A DNA stretch of 8,119 bases. Origin: Candidatus Segatella violae (lineage in GTDB: Bacteria > Bacteroidota > Bacteroidia > Bacteroidales > Bacteroidaceae). This document shows, in pieces, positions 6,764-8,119 of the stretch. Positions within the stretch are counted from its first letter, which is position 1, and the number at the start of each line of letters is the position of its first letter. The DNA is taken from NCBI GenBank assembly GCA_002440225.1, contig DJSH01000052.1:91283-99401 (forward strand), in the 5' to 3' direction. The notes beneath the pieces are model-generated. The model worked only from the letters and a program-made list of their open reading frames with translations. It had not been told where the DNA came from and ran no database searches. Position numbers and translations under genes: made by a program.

Positions 6764-6794
6764 AGCCACGACAATCCCTAAAGAAAAAATGAGA

Positions 6795-6860
6795 ATTTTT
6801 ATTCCTTGTCGAAGAATTAGCCGCCGATTTTTTATTCCTAGTCAAACAGTTCGCCGTCGA
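6795..6860. repeat. 33-bp imperfect tandem duplication at the 3' end of the acidic-tail gene
   Basis: Units 6795-6827 and 6828-6860 abut and match at about 26 of 33 positions. The right unit covers the last codons and stop of the 118-residue gene; the left unit is a diverged copy downstream of the stop. Confidence 0.75.
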
Positions 6861-7194
6861 AAAGTCCCCGTGGGCTGTTTTGGGGGGCGTCCTCCCCTGC
6901 CCCTTCCTGCTCTTCGGCAACAACCGAAGAAAACTTGAGCATGAGTTGCTGCATCGTCCTCGACTCGAAGTTGATACGATACACGCCATAGCCCTTGCCT
7001 TTCTCGATGACCGACTGCGGGTCTTTGGCACACCTCGTGAGATATTGCGTCACATAGGCATGCACCTCCTTGTAGCTGAGCGGCGTGAAAATAGAATTAC
7101 AAGAGTTATATACGTGGCGAGCTATCTTCTCCATCTTGAGCCCCTTGCTGCCCGCAGCCATCAGAACGTTGAGTATCTCTTGGTCGAGTTTCAT
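6838..7194 (-). CDS. Small winged-helix-like protein with acidic C-terminal tail, function unknown
   Basis: A complete 118-residue protein I cannot name. Residues 1-75 read like a small winged-helix domain: helix (4-13), a GSKGLKMEKIARHVYN helix-turn-helix entry (15-30), a YKEVHAYVTQYL helix (41-52), then a G66-K-G-Y-G-V-Y-R-I-N strand suggesting the wing. The pattern recalls HARE-HTH-type domains, but this is an inference. Residues 76-93 form a further amphipathic helix. Residues 94-118 are strongly acidic (eight D/E, one R) and end in LFDGELFD. The start at 7194 follows TATTATT. The stronger terminator of the preceding gene ends only about 27 nt upstream, with no TAnnTTTG box between, so expression may depend on read-through or an unrecognised promoter. 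A 33-bp tandem duplication spans its 3' end. Confidence 0.8.
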   Translation of the reverse strand: MKLDQEILNVLMAAGSKGLKMEKIARHVYNSCNSIFTPLSYKEVHAYVTQYLTRCAKDPQSVIEKGKGYGVYRINFESRTMQQLMLKFSSVVAEEQEGAGEDAPQNSPRGLFDGELFD

Positions 7195-7220
7195 AATAAT
7201 ACATGGTTTTTAGAAGAAAC

Positions 7221-7268
7221 AAAAAAAGCCGCGGCATCCCTTTTGTCGAAAGAAACCGCGGCTCTTTT
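7221..7268 (-). terminator. Strong intrinsic terminator of the lysine-tailed protein gene
   Basis: Perfect 8-bp G+C-rich stem AGCCGCGG (7227-7234) with CCGCGGCT (7256-7263), a 21-nt loop that can fold a small CTTT/AAAG inner hairpin, and after one mismatch four more A-T pairs. On the minus strand a run of seven T residues follows the stem. It lies 13 nt past the stop codon. Confidence 0.9.
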
Positions 7269-7280
7269 AGCAAAATTTAT

Positions 7281-7577
7281 TTAAGCGAGAGCAACCTTGT
7301 TGTCCTCATCCTTAATCTTACCCTCTTTGAAGAGCCATCCGATACCGAGGATAGCATCCTCAGCACTAATCTTCGCAGCCTTGGCAATCTCTGCAACAGA
7401 GAGAGCCTTCTCAGAAGCTGCCAAAGCCTGATAAACGTCACCAGCTCTGAAACCTGCGTTTTCTGCGTTCAAGTACAGAACTTCCTTCTTAGCTGCTGTA
7501 GCCTTCTTGGCTGCTGGAGCTTTCTTAGCTGCTGTCTTCTTGGCAGCTGTTTTTGTTGTTGCTTTCTTTTCTACCAT
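7281..7577 (-). CDS. Histone H1-like AAKK tail fused to a winged-helix (DUF2582-like) domain
   Basis: A complete 98-residue protein in two parts. Residues 1-31 are a low-complexity basic tail with 11 lysines and four AAKK units (11-14, 16-19, 22-25, 28-31), like the tails of eukaryotic H1 and bacterial H1-like proteins that bind DNA without sequence preference. Residues 40-98 match what I remember of DUF2582 (winged helix-turn-helix): AG..AGDVYQALA..EKALSVAEIAKAAKISAEDAILGIGWLFKEGKI, ending in a short strand. It is therefore probably a small, abundant DNA-binding or nucleoid-associated protein. The start at 7577 gives MVEKK. A TAnnTTTG-like box at 7643-7650 may drive it, leaving a leader of about 60 nt, and a strong terminator ends the transcript, so it looks monocistronic. 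Confidence 0.88.
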   Translation of the reverse strand: MVEKKATTKTAAKKTAAKKAPAAKKATAAKKEVLYLNAENAGFRAGDVYQALAASEKALSVAEIAKAAKISAEDAILGIGWLFKEGKIKDEDNKVALA

Positions 7578-7642
7578 GTTTTAAGTCTTAATTTAATTTG
7601 CTGAGCGAAACCTTTTGCTTCACCCAACTTATATCTTTGCTG

Positions 7643-7650
7643 CAAAAATA
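7643..7650 (-). promoter_or_regulatory. Possible -7 box for the lysine-tailed protein gene
   Basis: TATTTTTG on the minus strand fits TAnnTTTG. At the expected 20-nt spacing the upstream tetramer (7674-7671) reads TACA, a poor -33 box, so the call is tentative. Confidence 0.4.
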
Positions 7651-7706
7651 AGACTTTTATTTCATAATCTTGTAATTTTTTAAGAAAAAGTGACTATCTA
7701 ATGCAA

Positions 7707-7750
7707 AAAGTGCTGCATTTCTTGACGTACATCAAGAGACACAGCACTTT
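7707..7750 (-). terminator. aspS terminator
   Basis: Perfect 9-bp outer stem AAAGTGCTG (7707-7715) with CAGCACTTT (7742-7750), plus an inner CTTGA/TCAAG stem (7721-7725, 7732-7736). On the minus strand the hairpin ends in five T residues. It starts 24 nt after the aspS stop. On the plus strand no T run follows. Confidence 0.75.
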
Positions 7751-7774
7751 ATCGTGTTAAAAATCAAATACTTA

Positions 7775-8119
7775 TTAATCCTTCAGGTCGAGCTTGATCT
7801 CCAGCTCGTCGAGCTGCTTAGGATCGAGCTCAGAAGGCGCATCGAGCATCACGTCGCGACCAGAGTTGTTCTTAGGGAATGCGATGCAGTCGCGGATGCT
7901 GTCGAGACCTGCCAGGATGCTCACGAAGCGATCCAAGCCGAAGGCAAGACCTGCGTGAGGTGGTGCTCCATACTTGAAGGCGTTCATCAAGAAGCCAAAC
8001 TGAGCCTCGGCACGCTCTGGAGTGAAACCGAGCACCTCGAACATCTTCTCCTGCAACTTGGTGTCGTGTATACGCAGAGAGCCACCGCCCACCTCGATGC
8101 CGTTGCATACGAAGTCGTA
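7775..8119 (-). CDS. aspS: Aspartate--tRNA ligase, C-terminal part (cut by the window edge)
   Basis: Class II aminoacyl-tRNA synthetase that charges tRNA-Asp with aspartate. Only the last 114 codons are present; the reading frame is open to base 8119, so the gene continues outside. The visible part starts YDFVCNGIE and contains the E-V-G-G-G-S-L-R-I-H-D block, F-G-F-L..A-F-K-Y-G-A-P-P-H-A-G, class II motif 3 as G-L-A-F-G-L-D-R-F (ATP-binding arginine), and D-S-I-R-D-C-I-A-F-P-K followed by the usual C-terminal D-A-P-S-E-L-D stretch. These are specific to bacterial-type AspRS/AsnRS relatives, and the YGAPPHAG and IAFPK order fits AspRS. The stop is TAA at 7777-7775, and a hairpin terminator follows. 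Confidence 0.95.
   Translation of the reverse strand, partial: YDFVCNGIEVGGGSLRIHDTKLQEKMFEVLGFTPERAEAQFGFLMNAFKYGAPPHAGLAFGLDRFVSILAGLDSIRDCIAFPKNNSGRDVMLDAPSELDPKQLDELEIKLDLKD

Noticed and set aside
6750..7031. 93-codon minus-strand ORF overlapping the 118-residue gene in another frame
   Set aside because: The sequence is rich in S/R/K/N without pattern, extends through the 33-bp repeat, and competes with a better-formed protein in the main frame.
7203..7604. 133-codon plus-strand ORF with Cys/Leu-rich hydrophobic C-terminus
   Set aside because: The hydrophobic stretch is simply the antisense of the AAKK lysine repeats.
1..8119. Defence system, mobile element, CRISPR or riboswitch
   Set aside because: Every large ORF is accounted for by housekeeping or small conserved-type genes. 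No transposase, integrase, spaced repeats or recognisable riboswitch core is visible.

Overview
The window looks like ordinary chromosomal DNA from a member of the Bacteroidales, most likely a Prevotella/Segatella-type gut or oral species. This rests on the proteins (a bacterial-type GlnRS, a Bacteroidetes-style XylB and a DUF2582-like winged-helix protein with an AAKK tail) and on three promoters with the Bacteroidetes signature (a -33 TTTG-like box, a 20-nt spacer and TAnnTTTG). Strong Shine-Dalgarno sites are also absent. I cannot assign the species from sequence alone. There is no insertion sequence, CRISPR array, phage gene, tRNA or rRNA in the window.

Left half, + strand (36-3947): a PAP2-family membrane phosphatase; a small secreted lipoprotein of unknown role, preceded by two back-to-back tandem duplications; an intergenic region of about 310 nt; then glnS and a DedA-family membrane protein 9 nt behind it, probably one operon. 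The 310-nt region holds a candidate minus-strand small RNA, with its own promoter and a terminator-like hairpin, and the divergent glnS promoter with an upstream 20/21-bp tandem repeat. dedA ends at a very strong hairpin terminator at 3971-4016.

Right half, - strand (4038-8119, transcribed right to left): the 3' end of aspS (cut by the window edge), a small lysine-tailed winged-helix protein, a second small winged-helix-like protein with an acidic tail, a xylulokinase (xylB), and a mannose-1-phosphate guanylyltransferase (manC). Hairpin terminators separate aspS, the basic-tailed protein and xylB from the next gene, so these look like mostly single-gene transcription units. The two halves converge on the 3971-4016 terminator.

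Functionally this is a mixture: two tRNA charging enzymes (GlnRS, AspRS), pentose entry into the pentose phosphate pathway (XylB), GDP-mannose supply for surface glycans (ManC), two membrane proteins of families linked to lipid phosphates (PAP2, DedA), and two small probable DNA-binding proteins with oppositely charged tails. I see no unknown multi-gene system. The most promising undescribed element is the candidate small RNA at about 1290-1387 (- strand).
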